Part shown: positions 16,406-25,113 of the stretch, piece after piece | How the letters are laid out: each line of letters opens with the position of its first letter | Position numbering within the stretch: position 1 is the first letter of the stretch | Source of the DNA: Enterobacter cloacae | GTDB taxonomy: Bacteria; Pseudomonadota; Gammaproteobacteria; Enterobacterales; Enterobacteriaceae | DNA: 64,000 nucleotides | Direction: 5' to 3' | NCBI RefSeq assembly: GCF_013375935.1 | Contig: NZ_CP056117.1 | Coordinates: 3,472,001 to 3,536,000 of the forward strand | Translations under genes and position numbers: made by a program | Notes under the pieces: model-generated | The model's database searches: none | Told to the model about the DNA's origin: nothing | The model's input: the letters and a program-made list of their open reading frames with translations, nothing else

Positions 16406-16909
16406 TTAGCCCATTCTTGAATTTCTTTTGCGCTCAGCAAGTTCTCGAATGAGATCGTCTGCAAGCATATCCTCTACTTTGATAGGAGTTGCGTTGTCGA
16501 TATACTCAATGATGTCGGCGAGCGCCAGTACATTTCGTTCATATTTAGCTTTCAATGCTATAATTTCAGCATCAAGACGATTTGCCTTACTTATATAAGC
16601 AGCGCCGGTTCGCCCCATAGCCAATTTAGCCTTTTCATCTGTAGTCAACTCTCGTTTACCATCTTCGTAGTTGTTATGCTGGCGAAGCCTGTAATTATTG
16701 ATGATAGTTTTTCGAGAGGTGAGGGTACTAATGCCACCTTTAACTATTCCTTTGGCTTTAAGACGGGCATGTAACGTGGATGGTTGAATTGGGGATTTTT
16801 CCAGTCCCTCTTGTACCATGGCTTGTAGCTCGGCTTTGATGTAAGCATCAAGTTCCTTACCCTGAATGACTTTATCGTCTGCATTGCGACTGCGCGGGGT
16901 CTTAGCCAT
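16406..16909 (-). CDS. TnpC-like helper of the recombinase operon
   Basis: A 167-residue basic protein whose start (16909) overlaps the end of the 845-residue recombinase by 8 bp. It has a Lys/Arg-rich head (KTPRSRNADDKVIQGKELDA), a helix-turn-helix-like middle (IQPSTLHARLKAKGIVKGGI), and a helical C-terminus (ANRLDAEIIALKAKYERN). No catalytic motif is visible. In Tn554-type elements a small TnpC follows two tyrosine recombinases and influences orientation and frequency of transposition; the 'GmtX' protein of gamma-mobile-trio islands is the other candidate equivalent. Assignment is by position and size; the exact name is unresolved. Confidence 0.55.
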   Translation of the reverse strand: MAKTPRSRNADDKVIQGKELDAYIKAELQAMVQEGLEKSPIQPSTLHARLKAKGIVKGGISTLTSRKTIINNYRLRQHNNYEDGKRELTTDEKAKLAMGRTGAAYISKANRLDAEIIALKAKYERNVLALADIIEYIDNATPIKVEDMLADDLIRELAERKRNSRMG

Positions 16910-19439
16910 TATTATTTCTCTCTATACGTTTCTGTTCAATAAAGAAAAGATCAGCTAGGGTTTTTGGGGTTTTGCCAATTAGCATTTGTTTATTAATTCG
17001 CTCAATAACTTTATATAATGGGTTGTTCAGATCATCAGAAAACAGGGAAACCAATTTTTTCTCGCCTTGAACCTTTACAGCATCAGCTTCAAGAGCCTCG
17101 AGCACGATGAGAGCTTCTTCCTGTTCTTTTAAAGCCAGCATGAAGCCTGGATTCACTATAGTCAACTTACGGAGTTGAATGATTTCTTTTCGCTTGTTTG
17201 ATAAACGTCGTGATGCTTCTTCCGCTTCGCCAAGACGACCTGTAAGAGTGAAGTAGCCACAAGGTAGACCAGACTGACACTTAAGCGCATGAGGACAACC
17301 CCACCGAGCTACATCTCTCGTACAGGCTCCAAATCCAAGAGGATGCAGTTTTGCATGGCGTTGAAGCAGTGATTTCGCCTTATCAGCCAAATTTTGTTGT
17401 ACTAACTTGTCATGTGCACGTTTTAGTTCAGGCAGAAAGTTATCAGACATTGTGCCAGTTATATAGTCAACAACCTCAGCAGTTGTTTCACCAAAAGTCT
17501 GCATGTTCTGCTTCAGATTATGCTCGGTATTGAGCTCAGGATTTATCATTAGTGAGGTTGTTAATTTAACGTTTGCAACACCTGTATTTTTTACCGTCTT
17601 GGAAGACCGTGATAGAGCTGCCATTCTGCGGCTAACCTCAGTTCTGGAGGAGGGTAGGTTGACCTGAATGCAGGGTTTCTGCTGCGTAGTAAAGAGTGAA
17701 AGCTGGAAACTCTTCGTGAGAGCTTGATTGTTCTCATCATAAGCCTTTTCCAGCATATTGATTGCTAGAGAAGCGGTCTGATAGGACTGTGATTCGGCCT
17801 GATGCTGATAGTGTTTATTCTGGGTGATATCAACACGCCCCATTAGGATGGCCTGAATATGATCCGTCACTCCAGCGATTGCCAAGAATGTATTTATGTT
17901 ATGTCTTGGTACATGCTTTTTGATAATGACACGGGATCCATCATCTTCAAAAAGATTAAAGTGATCAAAGATAGATTTTCGGTTTTGTGTTCCGCCTAAC
18001 CATGCTTCTATTGAGTTTTCATCAAGTGGAAAAATATGTTGCAATGAAACAAAATCTTTACCAATTCCAAATGCACCTTCCGGCATGATGAGCATCAGGT
18101 CTTCATAATTGAAGTGTTCCCAGTCACCATTGTTTTTGGCTGAAATTATGCACTGGTGCCCAGGCTCAAAGTTTTTTGCTTGAGCGTAACGCTGATAGAC
18201 ATAATCATTCAACTGTTCTTTAGTGAAGTACCAGCTGTTCTTCTGTTTATGAACAGGTATTACCTTAGGTTTATGTCCGCTAAAGTTCGCAATGGAATTC
18301 CGAATACTCTTTCCAAGATCATTCCTGGAGCCACCAGAACCACTAAACATGATGTCTTCAAGATAATTTTGCTCAATCCATTCATCAGGAAAATCAGCGA
18401 TCTTACCTGGGAGCATGTTAGTGAAATTAGAATCTCTGAAGCCCTGAATCGTTTTACGGAACCCAGAGGTCAATTTTTGAACAGATTTATAAATCATCTC
18501 AACGACAGAATAAGTGCTTGGCGCCAGCCAATGGATCCGCCATCCAGCCTTTTTTGCACCAAGATACTCAATACCCAACCTGTAAGTAGGCCAGTCTTGA
18601 TCTATTGCGTGCTGACGTTTTTCTTTATCCGTAATTTCTCGCTTAACCAAAGAAGTCATTTTCAGCAACATTATTTCCTGGAAACGGAAACCGCAAATAA
18701 TTGTGAGTAACAACATATTGTAAAAGATACGCTGATAACTATTCTCAGCTAAAGCGATCAACTCAATAACACACATAAATGCACGGATTGATATGAGTCT
18801 TTCATCATCAGTTTGATCAGGGGTGGCTTCTTGCGCTTTCTTCCTTTCTTTAGTGCTGTTAGAACCATTTCGATAAGGAAACTTATTTTTTACTTCAATA
18901 TTAACTAAGAAAAGATCATATTGACGTAGTAAAGCAATGGCCTTTACTGCAATATCGCAATAGTCGCTGACATTATCAGGACTGTCAGAGTTCTCATGAT
19001 GCCGCTCCATCGCTGCATGAATAATATCGGAAGTCAGATACATTGGGTGCGTTTGACTTGTTTTATTTACCATTTCCCAATACCAGCGCTTCATCACCTG
19101 TAATGGTTTGTCTAGTGTAGAACCTGCTGGTAATCCGCCAGTGATACACACCAGATGCATGTGATAAGCTCGCATAAAATCCTGAAATTCCGAAGAAATA
19201 TTCATTTGTGAGAGCCCCTTAACACGACTAGAAACTTCGTCCCACTTAAAGCCGCGATCTTTTGTTTCTTTAAGCCATGCAACACCTTTCTCACCAAAAT
19301 GCCAGGAACCGGCATTCCACTCCAGTTGTCCAACGGCATTGTAGGCAACAAGACGCTCTTCAAATTTTGCTTTATATTTCTCTATATAAAAAAGAAGATT
19401 ATCCGCCTGTTTATTAAGTATTGTTATTTGCGTAGTCAT
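16902..19439 (-). CDS. Large tyrosine-recombinase-like protein (TnpB/GmtZ-like)
   Basis: This 845-residue protein starts 3 bases after the stop of the 556-residue recombinase. The tyrosine-recombinase residues are spread out: Arg in GFRFQEIMLLK (about 250), a box II-like VPRHNINTFLAI (about 511), and a candidate nucleophile in TQNKHYQHQ (about 542). The last 300 residues form an extra domain with a Cys/His cluster (ACTRDVARWGCPHALKCQSG, then LPCG, about 713), likely zinc-binding, then helical segments. Such long recombinases occur only in multi-recombinase elements. It probably acts together with its two neighbours in integrating or excising the island. The name GmtZ is possible but not certain. 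Confidence 0.6.
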   Translation of the reverse strand: MTTQITILNKQADNLLFYIEKYKAKFEERLVAYNAVGQLEWNAGSWHFGEKGVAWLKETKDRGFKWDEVSSRVKGLSQMNISSEFQDFMRAYHMHLVCITGGLPAGSTLDKPLQVMKRWYWEMVNKTSQTHPMYLTSDIIHAAMERHHENSDSPDNVSDYCDIAVKAIALLRQYDLFLVNIEVKNKFPYRNGSNSTKERKKAQEATPDQTDDERLISIRAFMCVIELIALAENSYQRIFYNMLLLTIICGFRFQEIMLLKMTSLVKREITDKEKRQHAIDQDWPTYRLGIEYLGAKKAGWRIHWLAPSTYSVVEMIYKSVQKLTSGFRKTIQGFRDSNFTNMLPGKIADFPDEWIEQNYLEDIMFSGSGGSRNDLGKSIRNSIANFSGHKPKVIPVHKQKNSWYFTKEQLNDYVYQRYAQAKNFEPGHQCIISAKNNGDWEHFNYEDLMLIMPEGAFGIGKDFVSLQHIFPLDENSIEAWLGGTQNRKSIFDHFNLFEDDGSRVIIKKHVPRHNINTFLAIAGVTDHIQAILMGRVDITQNKHYQHQAESQSYQTASLAINMLEKAYDENNQALTKSFQLSLFTTQQKPCIQVNLPSSRTEVSRRMAALSRSSKTVKNTGVANVKLTTSLMINPELNTEHNLKQNMQTFGETTAEVVDYITGTMSDNFLPELKRAHDKLVQQNLADKAKSLLQRHAKLHPLGFGACTRDVARWGCPHALKCQSGLPCGYFTLTGRLGEAEEASRRLSNKRKEIIQLRKLTIVNPGFMLALKEQEEALIVLEALEADAVKVQGEKKLVSLFSDDLNNPLYKVIERINKQMLIGKTPKTLADLFFIEQKRIERNNNG

Positions 19440-19442
19440 CGT

Positions 19443-21113
19443 TTAGATAGCCCTCCGGAAGTTTGCCATTTCAATGCGAGCCATAACCTGATTTACATGC
19501 TGTTTCCGCCGTACTAATTCCTTGAGAAGTGGATGATTTAAAACGCCAGCATCATCGGCAACATCACGGACATTTTTGATTTCATCATTCAGCGAAAGAA
19601 ATACTTTTTTGTGGTCTCCATCTATAAATGGTTTGAAATACAGGCAACCGTAACATCCACGACCCTGTGCAAAGGGGCACATGTCTTCATCATAATTACA
19701 TCCACCGAGATGGTAATGAAGTTGCCCACCAATTGACCCTGCAACATTGCGGCCTTTCCATTCGCTACTGTGAACCAAATTCCCAGTCAACATGAGAGCC
19801 ATCATATTCTTAAACACAGGGTTGCGACCCAAAGCTGCCTCACGAATATCAGCCATCTCAGGGGTGGCTGCAATGTATCGATCTGCAACAACATAAGAGG
19901 ATTGACCCAATATATAAGCTATCTCAGGAGCACTGGCACCACTCATTGCCATTGAGTGACCAACGTTGTGACGAAAGAGGCTTGCGGTATATACAGGTAG
20001 TTGATAATCATCGTTTTTTACTGCCTCCTGAATCTCCTGTGGTGAAAATCTGAATAGCATTTTCTTTAATGACGCTTCCACCATCTTCATTGAAGATACT
20101 ATGATGGAAAACATTGGTTCGGTATCATCAATTCCAACTAGATACTTATACAGTAAGATTAACTTTCCAAGTTCTTCCGGAATTGCAACTCGAACTCGAT
20201 CGATAGTTAGTTTTGACTTTTTGGCATATGGCACAAGTACTGAATAACGCATCCCGTACTTATTCTCGGTATCAACGATAAAATCGCCTCCGGAAAGTTT
20301 ACCGATCTGTACAGGTCTGGCCCCAATGTAATAAACTATGCCAATAATAATGCAGTCCCGTAATGTATCAATTTTAATGGTTTTCTTTACAGTTTCCAGA
20401 TGAATGTTTTTATTTTCTTCAACATCAATTTTTGGACATAGTTTAGATGCCCAACGTTGAATGCCATTTTCTATCATTAAGCATACTTCTTCTGGTATAA
20501 CGAGGTCTAGGTTTTGGTAGCGAGTCCAGTTGTTGTTCCTAGGGCGTGGCACTTCCAGCAATAGATCTTCCAGCTCAGTACTGTCATCCTTACTTTCGAA
20601 GAATCCACTACGATCAAGTTTTCGTAACGCATAGAGGGTGTAATAGAACTGACTGCTGTCTGAGTGATTTTGCTCAGTCTTCGCAACCAGTATTTGCATT
20701 TTTTCAATAAGGCTTTCGCGAGTGATAACCTCAATTTGTTTGAAAGTTGTTGCGACAAACTGAGAAAATTTATCAGCAACACTTGCCGAGTTCTCATTTA
20801 TGTACTCGATCGTTAAGTATTTCAATAGCTTGAGTGAAGTTGGTGATAAATCACAAAAGTAATTACCAGTAGAGAATAATATAGCCACATTATTACCTGA
20901 GAATCTGTATCGCCAATCATCATGTAGATATAAATATCGGTCATCAAATTCTGTTGCACTTATTAGAAACAATCGTGTAGGGAGCTGAATATTTCCAATC
21001 CATTCTAGCTGTTCTTTTGTAAAGTGAAGCGGTGGGGTTTTAAATAAACCACCCCCGGTGATACCGCTCTCAGTTGAATAGATCTTTGAATGTGAAGTCT
21101 TCGTCATAAACAT
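19443..21113 (-). CDS. Tyrosine recombinase with C-terminal Cys cluster (TnpB-like)
   Basis: This 556-residue protein overlaps the preceding recombinase gene by 44 bp. Catalytic-type motifs are YYIGARPVQIGKL (Arg, about 265), LFRHNVGHSMAMSGA (about 381) and ILGQSSYVVADRYIA (candidate Tyr, about 409). The usual His of the 'LGH' box is Gln here. After the catalytic region, GGCNYDEDMCPFAQGRGCYG, then C (about 478), looks like a four-cysteine zinc site. Tn554 TnpB-type and related recombinases share this layout. It is the second of three consecutive recombinases, each translationally linked to the next, so they probably act as a complex. Confidence 0.65.
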   Translation of the reverse strand: MFMTKTSHSKIYSTESGITGGGLFKTPPLHFTKEQLEWIGNIQLPTRLFLISATEFDDRYLYLHDDWRYRFSGNNVAILFSTGNYFCDLSPTSLKLLKYLTIEYINENSASVADKFSQFVATTFKQIEVITRESLIEKMQILVAKTEQNHSDSSQFYYTLYALRKLDRSGFFESKDDSTELEDLLLEVPRPRNNNWTRYQNLDLVIPEEVCLMIENGIQRWASKLCPKIDVEENKNIHLETVKKTIKIDTLRDCIIIGIVYYIGARPVQIGKLSGGDFIVDTENKYGMRYSVLVPYAKKSKLTIDRVRVAIPEELGKLILLYKYLVGIDDTEPMFSIIVSSMKMVEASLKKMLFRFSPQEIQEAVKNDDYQLPVYTASLFRHNVGHSMAMSGASAPEIAYILGQSSYVVADRYIAATPEMADIREAALGRNPVFKNMMALMLTGNLVHSSEWKGRNVAGSIGGQLHYHLGGCNYDEDMCPFAQGRGCYGCLYFKPFIDGDHKKVFLSLNDEIKNVRDVADDAGVLNHPLLKELVRRKQHVNQVMARIEMANFRRAI

Positions 21114-22593
21114 TATCTTCTAGCAAGTTGTAGGTTTTTCTTTGCGAAATGTTTGTTCCTGGGGAAGCTAAATGCATATCTGAATGTTTCGTACGCTTAT
21201 AGTTGCTCTGGTTACTCACCACTTCTATAAACCGCTTGGCATATCTTAATGGAACTTTACTGGTCAGTGACCAGCCGCCTAAAGCACGAAGTTGCTCAAT
21301 AGCTGGTTCAAGTACTCCATTCATCCTTGCTCGAATACCATAGTCTTGCGCCAGTATTAGTGATTCACTCAGGAGACTATTGTAAATAAATTCAAGAGTG
21401 ATATTAGCCCAAGTATGCCGCCCAACGTGTGGTGTTATATTAACCATATTATTAATAGTTTTATTATTTTTCGCACGATAATGTGGGAATAGGGCAATGA
21501 ATGCTGGATCAATTTTTTCCTTATAAAATGTTCGAATTGCATCGTAAGTTAATGGAGTTAACCTACCTGAGCCTTTAATAAAAACAAATTCATGGTCATC
21601 AATTTTTTTCTCTTCAAATAATGGGGACCGATATTGCTCCATATAGATGGTAAACATAATGAAGTCATCTTCGGTCAATTCGATTTGTCGCTGTGAATGC
21701 TCAGTCTTGAGTGAAGGTTGTTGTTTCCTTGGATCAACTACCTCATCTGGTAGATTTTGTACAATCAGGATGAAACGAATGTTACCTCGTGAATCTGGAA
21801 GGGTTGGCCCCACGCAATCCTTCAACAACAATTGAACTTCACCAACACGTAAGCCATAGTTAAACATTAACCGGTGGATAAGGTAGTTACGGTATTGTTG
21901 AAATCCTGAATCGAATGGGTTTTGGGGATTAACCACGGCCGTGAATAATTCGCCGGTCTCGATATCTGAAAATTCAGGAGTGGAGGGGATTAACATGTTC
22001 GTTAGTTCGACACTTTGCTGACTGGTGATACTTTTGTATCGGTGTGCGGGTTCGTTCCTGGATACTTCAACTCTGTTGAAGACCTTAATTCTGTCAGCGA
22101 GATCTCTGTGGTTCGCCTGGTTAATCTGGTGAGCTTCAACAGGAGACATATCCTGGTATGCCAGATTCATATATCTATAGTTGAGATACTTAAGGAATCG
22201 GCCAACGTTTCTGACGTGGTTACCATAGGTGGACTTGTTGGTTCTGGAGAGTGCAGAATGTAAAAACCCGGTAGAGATTATGTCGGTCTCGTCACTCAGG
22301 TGCTGCTTCCCGAGCAGGTAAGTAAAGAAGCCATCAAGCTCCCTGATAAAACGGGAGATATTGAAGACAGACCGATAGAAATCGTAGTCAAATGTTCGTT
22401 TGTGCTTCTTAAAGTAATAGACGTAAAAGAAGCGCAGCGAACACAGAATGTTTTCTTGAGTCCCCAGATGTTTCTTGCTCAGTTCATTCATTCCATAAAT
22501 TGTGGCGAACATGACTGGTAGGGTAGTCACATCATCAACTATGAGATGAGTTCTCTGGTTGTTCCTCGATAAATGTAAGATGGAATATGCCAT
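21070..22593 (-). CDS. Tyrosine recombinase, first gene of the operon (TnpA/GmtY-like)
   Basis: This 507-residue protein has the clearest tyrosine-recombinase signature of the set. Box I Arg is in FNYGLRVGEVQLLL (about 249), box II is HVGRHTWANI (H-x-x-R, about 389), LGGWSLTSKV replaces the 'LGH' motif, and the nucleophile is the Tyr of VPLRYAKRF (about 448). An N-terminal SAM-like DNA-binding region precedes it. It is the first gene of a four-gene operon (three recombinases and a helper), ending 44 bp inside the next gene. The promoter must lie in 22594-22757, where two palindromes occur. It is probably the main integrase of the defence island. Confidence 0.75.
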   Translation of the reverse strand: MAYSILHLSRNNQRTHLIVDDVTTLPVMFATIYGMNELSKKHLGTQENILCSLRFFYVYYFKKHKRTFDYDFYRSVFNISRFIRELDGFFTYLLGKQHLSDETDIISTGFLHSALSRTNKSTYGNHVRNVGRFLKYLNYRYMNLAYQDMSPVEAHQINQANHRDLADRIKVFNRVEVSRNEPAHRYKSITSQQSVELTNMLIPSTPEFSDIETGELFTAVVNPQNPFDSGFQQYRNYLIHRLMFNYGLRVGEVQLLLKDCVGPTLPDSRGNIRFILIVQNLPDEVVDPRKQQPSLKTEHSQRQIELTEDDFIMFTIYMEQYRSPLFEEKKIDDHEFVFIKGSGRLTPLTYDAIRTFYKEKIDPAFIALFPHYRAKNNKTINNMVNITPHVGRHTWANITLEFIYNSLLSESLILAQDYGIRARMNGVLEPAIEQLRALGGWSLTSKVPLRYAKRFIEVVSNQSNYKRTKHSDMHLASPGTNISQRKTYNLLEDNVYDEDFTFKDLFN

Positions 22594-22665
22594 GAACTTA
22601 GCGGATGCCCCCTAATTTTTGCGTTATGAAGTCATCGTAAGTCCACAACTAAACTTTGGCAACTG

Positions 22666-22701
22666 ACTGATTCATCAGTAAGTTCCTGAAAGAGAGGAAC
22701 T
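22666..22701. repeat. Adjacent palindromes upstream of the recombinase operon
   Basis: ACTGAT-TC-ATCAGT (22666-22679) is followed at once by AGTTCCT-GAAAGAG-AGGAACT (22681-22701). Both lie within 110 bp of the recombinase start (22593). They may be a recombination core, accessory recombinase sites or operators of the operon. No matching copy was noticed elsewhere in the window, so an attachment-site assignment is speculative. The stretch 22594-22757 holds no gene. Confidence 0.35.
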
Positions 22702-22768
22702 CATGAACTTAAGAGCAAACCCACCATATTTAACATAATATACATTATGCGTACTAATGTTGTAACGG

Positions 22769-22809
22769 CAAAGTTGTAATGTCCGTTCTGGGCTAAGTTA
22801 AGATGTCCG
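22769..22809 (+). repeat. Left end repeats of the ISNCY element
   Basis: Two direct copies of a 17-bp motif, CAAAGTTGTAATGTCCG (22769-22785) and CTAAGTTAAGATGTCCG (22793-22809), start 24 bp apart. They are probably transposase-binding sites. Two further copies lie in inverted orientation at 27241-27282. Confidence 0.6.
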
Positions 22810-22838
22810 TCACGTAGATTCACCATCGAGGGATTCTG

Positions 22839-23999
22839 ATGACGGCACACGCAGCGGAGTTTTTCACTTTGGACGAAGTTAACCGACTCAAAATCATTCA
22901 GGACGTTGTCGACCGGCGTCTGACCACACTGATGGCTGCGCAGCGCCTTGGTATTTCCGATCGTCAGTGCCGACGCCTTCTGTCGCGTTACCGTGAATAT
23001 GGCCCACTGGGTATGGCTAGCCGTCGTCGTGGAAAACCCAGCAATAACCAACTACCTGATGGTCTTGCCCAGTACGCACTCAATATTATCCGCGAACGCT
23101 ATACCGACTTTGGGCCTACGCTTGCGTGCGAGAAACTCGCAGAACTGCACGATATTCACCTGTCCACCTATTTTGAAGCCACCAGGGGCTATCTGGAAAA
23201 GCATGGCAAACCACTGGCATTGTATAGCGACAAAGCCAGCGTCTTCAGAATCAACAATAAAAATGCCACCGGCGGCGATGGTTATACCCAGTTTGGCCGT
23301 GCGATGCACGAACTGAACATCCAGACTATCTGCGCCAATACCAGCTCAGCCAAAGGCCGCGTGGAGCGCGCCCATCTGACGCTTCAGGATCGCCTCGTAA
23401 AGGAACTCAGGCTCAGGGGCATTTCTTCAGTTGATGCAGCCAATCATTTTGCTGATGAGTTTATGACTGATTACAACCGGCGTTTTGCGAAAGCGCCCCG
23501 GCATGACTTTGATGTGCATCGACCACTTGAGAATGACGATGATCTGGCCGCATTTTTCACATGGCGGGAACAGCGCCGTGTTTCAAAATCCCTGACGGTG
23601 CAGTATGACAAAGTACTCTATCTGATTGAAGATAATGAGTTAAGCCGCAGATCTATTGGGAAGTACATTGAGGTCTGGCATTACTCGGATGGCCGGAAAG
23701 AACTCCGGCTAAACGGAGTCGTCCTTCCCTTCTCCACTTATGATCGTCTTCAGGAAATTGACCAGGGTGCTATCGTGGACAACAAGCGCCTCGGGCGGAC
23801 ACTTGAGTTTATTAAGCTGGTTCAGGACAAACGCGACAATAACCGGTCTCAGGCTCTCCCTGCCGGAGATGGCCCCTCGCGGCGGCGCAGAAAGCCCACG
23901 CAGAAGAAATCCCAGCGTTCCCTGAATGGTGACGATATGCTGGAAGCATTGAAGACATTACAGTCCCGTTCTGAAGGAATTTTCGGTACAAGGAAATAA
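22839..23999 (+). pseudogene. ISNCY-family transposase with internal deletion
   Basis: A 386-residue frame from ATG 22839. The first 105 residues carry the helix-turn-helix of ISKpn21-type transposases (RRLTTLMAAQRLGISDRQCR, then RLLSRYREYG). At about residue 107, IHL joins directly to STYFEATRGYLEKHG. In intact relatives, as I recall them, roughly 80-90 residues lie between these points, including the first catalytic Asp (IDGCDHRWFED). The second Asp (LYSDKASVF, about 130) and the Glu (AKGRVERAH, about 175) remain. The frame is unbroken across the junction (near 23160), so a shortened protein may be made, but it should not be able to cut DNA. It could still bind the end repeats. Confidence 0.75.
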
Positions 24000-24058
24000 C
24001 AAATCTCTGAAGGCAAACATAATCCCACCCTTCATAGAACTGAAATGCCAGAGAGCTT

Positions 24059-24088
24059 AATGTCCGCTTTGAGCGAAGAGCGGACATT
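24059..24088. repeat. Palindrome after the transposase gene
   Basis: AATGTCCGCT and AGCGGACATT form a perfect 10-bp inverted repeat around a 10-base spacer. A near-copy (GTCCGCT-N10-AGCGGAC) sits at 27222-27245, next to the right end repeats. The duplication suggests the passenger genes entered next to the original right end of the IS. Confidence 0.55.
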
Positions 24089-24126
24089 ATGACCTTATCA
24101 CTCTCTGCAAAAGTTGAACTTATCAT

Positions 24127-25011
24127 TCATGACATAAGTCTCTTCAGCGAAGACTTTAAAGCATCTAGAAAGACAGTAACGCGGCATGGCAGGTAGCGCT
24201 TTGTCGGAAACAGCGCCCATATTGCCAGCATGTGGCATTCCGCATCACTAAGTGTTATTTCGACGAGTTCTCCGGTTGCAAGTTCAGAGTGAATATCTGC
24301 TTTTGTTAGTTGTGCCAGGCCCGCTCCGGCCTTACACATACTTCGGACACCTTCTACATTGTTACAAATGAACCGTGGCTCAAATAAATGACTGAGTAGG
24401 TTCCCATCTTTCACAAATGTCCACTGAGACACCATTGCCGTTCTCAAACACAGATGATTGGTCAGTTCTGCCAGAGTGGTGGGAATCCCGTGCCGGGAAA
24501 GATAAGCAGGTGAGGCACAGAGGACCCGGGGGTTGCTGCTGAGTCTGTGGGCAATCAGGTTCGAATCCTTGAGCGGGGCAACCCTGATGGCCACATCGTA
24601 TCCCTGACCCACGATATCCACTACGTCATCGCTAAGGTTGAGGTCGATTTTCATCTTCGGATTCCGTTCCATGAGTTCAGGCAGCAGGGGAAGTATGCAA
24701 CGGCGGCCGATGCCGGAGGGTGCCGTGATCCTCAAGAGGCCTGTTGCCCCGCCAGCGTCCTCACTGAACATAATCCGCGCGCCCTGCTCTGCTTCCATCA
24801 TGGTTCTGGCATAGGGAAGAAATTCTTCGCCCTCGCTGGTCAGTGAGACCGCGCGGGTCGTACGCTGAAACAGGCGCGCCCCTAAATCCTTTTCCAGCTG
24901 GGCGAGATGTCGCGACACGCTCATCGCGCTCATGCCAAGTCTGCGTGCGGCCTGAGAAAGATTGCAGGTTTCCGCAAGTACGGTGAACAGTTCGACGTCC
25001 CGAAGATTCAT
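24127..25011 (-). CDS. LysR-family regulator of the OYE-arginase genes
   Basis: A LysR-type activator/repressor. The frame is open from ATG 25041, but ATG 25011 (MNLRDVELFTVLAE) gives the usual LysR N-terminus and 294 residues. The winged HTH is QAARRLGMSAMSVSRHLAQL (about 20-40), followed by a linker helix and the periplasmic-protein-like effector domain (GLLRITAPSGIGR onward). It is divergent from the Old Yellow Enzyme gene, the classic layout for LysR control. The intergenic DNA contains a symmetric ATTATAAT pair that may be its binding site. The effector is unknown, perhaps an electrophile handled by the neighbouring reductase. Confidence 0.85.
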   Translation of the reverse strand: MNLRDVELFTVLAETCNLSQAARRLGMSAMSVSRHLAQLEKDLGARLFQRTTRAVSLTSEGEEFLPYARTMMEAEQGARIMFSEDAGGATGLLRITAPSGIGRRCILPLLPELMERNPKMKIDLNLSDDVVDIVGQGYDVAIRVAPLKDSNLIAHRLSSNPRVLCASPAYLSRHGIPTTLAELTNHLCLRTAMVSQWTFVKDGNLLSHLFEPRFICNNVEGVRSMCKAGAGLAQLTKADIHSELATGELVEITLSDAECHMLAIWALFPTKRYLPCRVTVFLDALKSSLKRLMS

Positions 25012-25072
25012 TATATCTATTTCCGTTATACAGTGATGCATTTTTTACCAGTATAACGTTTATGATAACGGC

Positions 25073-25095
25073 ATTATAATAATATTTATTATAAT
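25073..25095. promoter_or_regulatory. Symmetric AT-rich site in the LysR-OYE intergenic region
   Basis: ATTATAAT occurs twice, at 25073-25080 and 25088-25095, separated by 7 bases. It lies 19 bp before the OYE start and 62 bp from the preferred LysR start. It contains the dyad expected of a LysR box and overlaps likely promoter sequence. Confidence 0.45.
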
Positions 25096-25113
25096 TGTTA
25101 CCAGGGAGTCACC

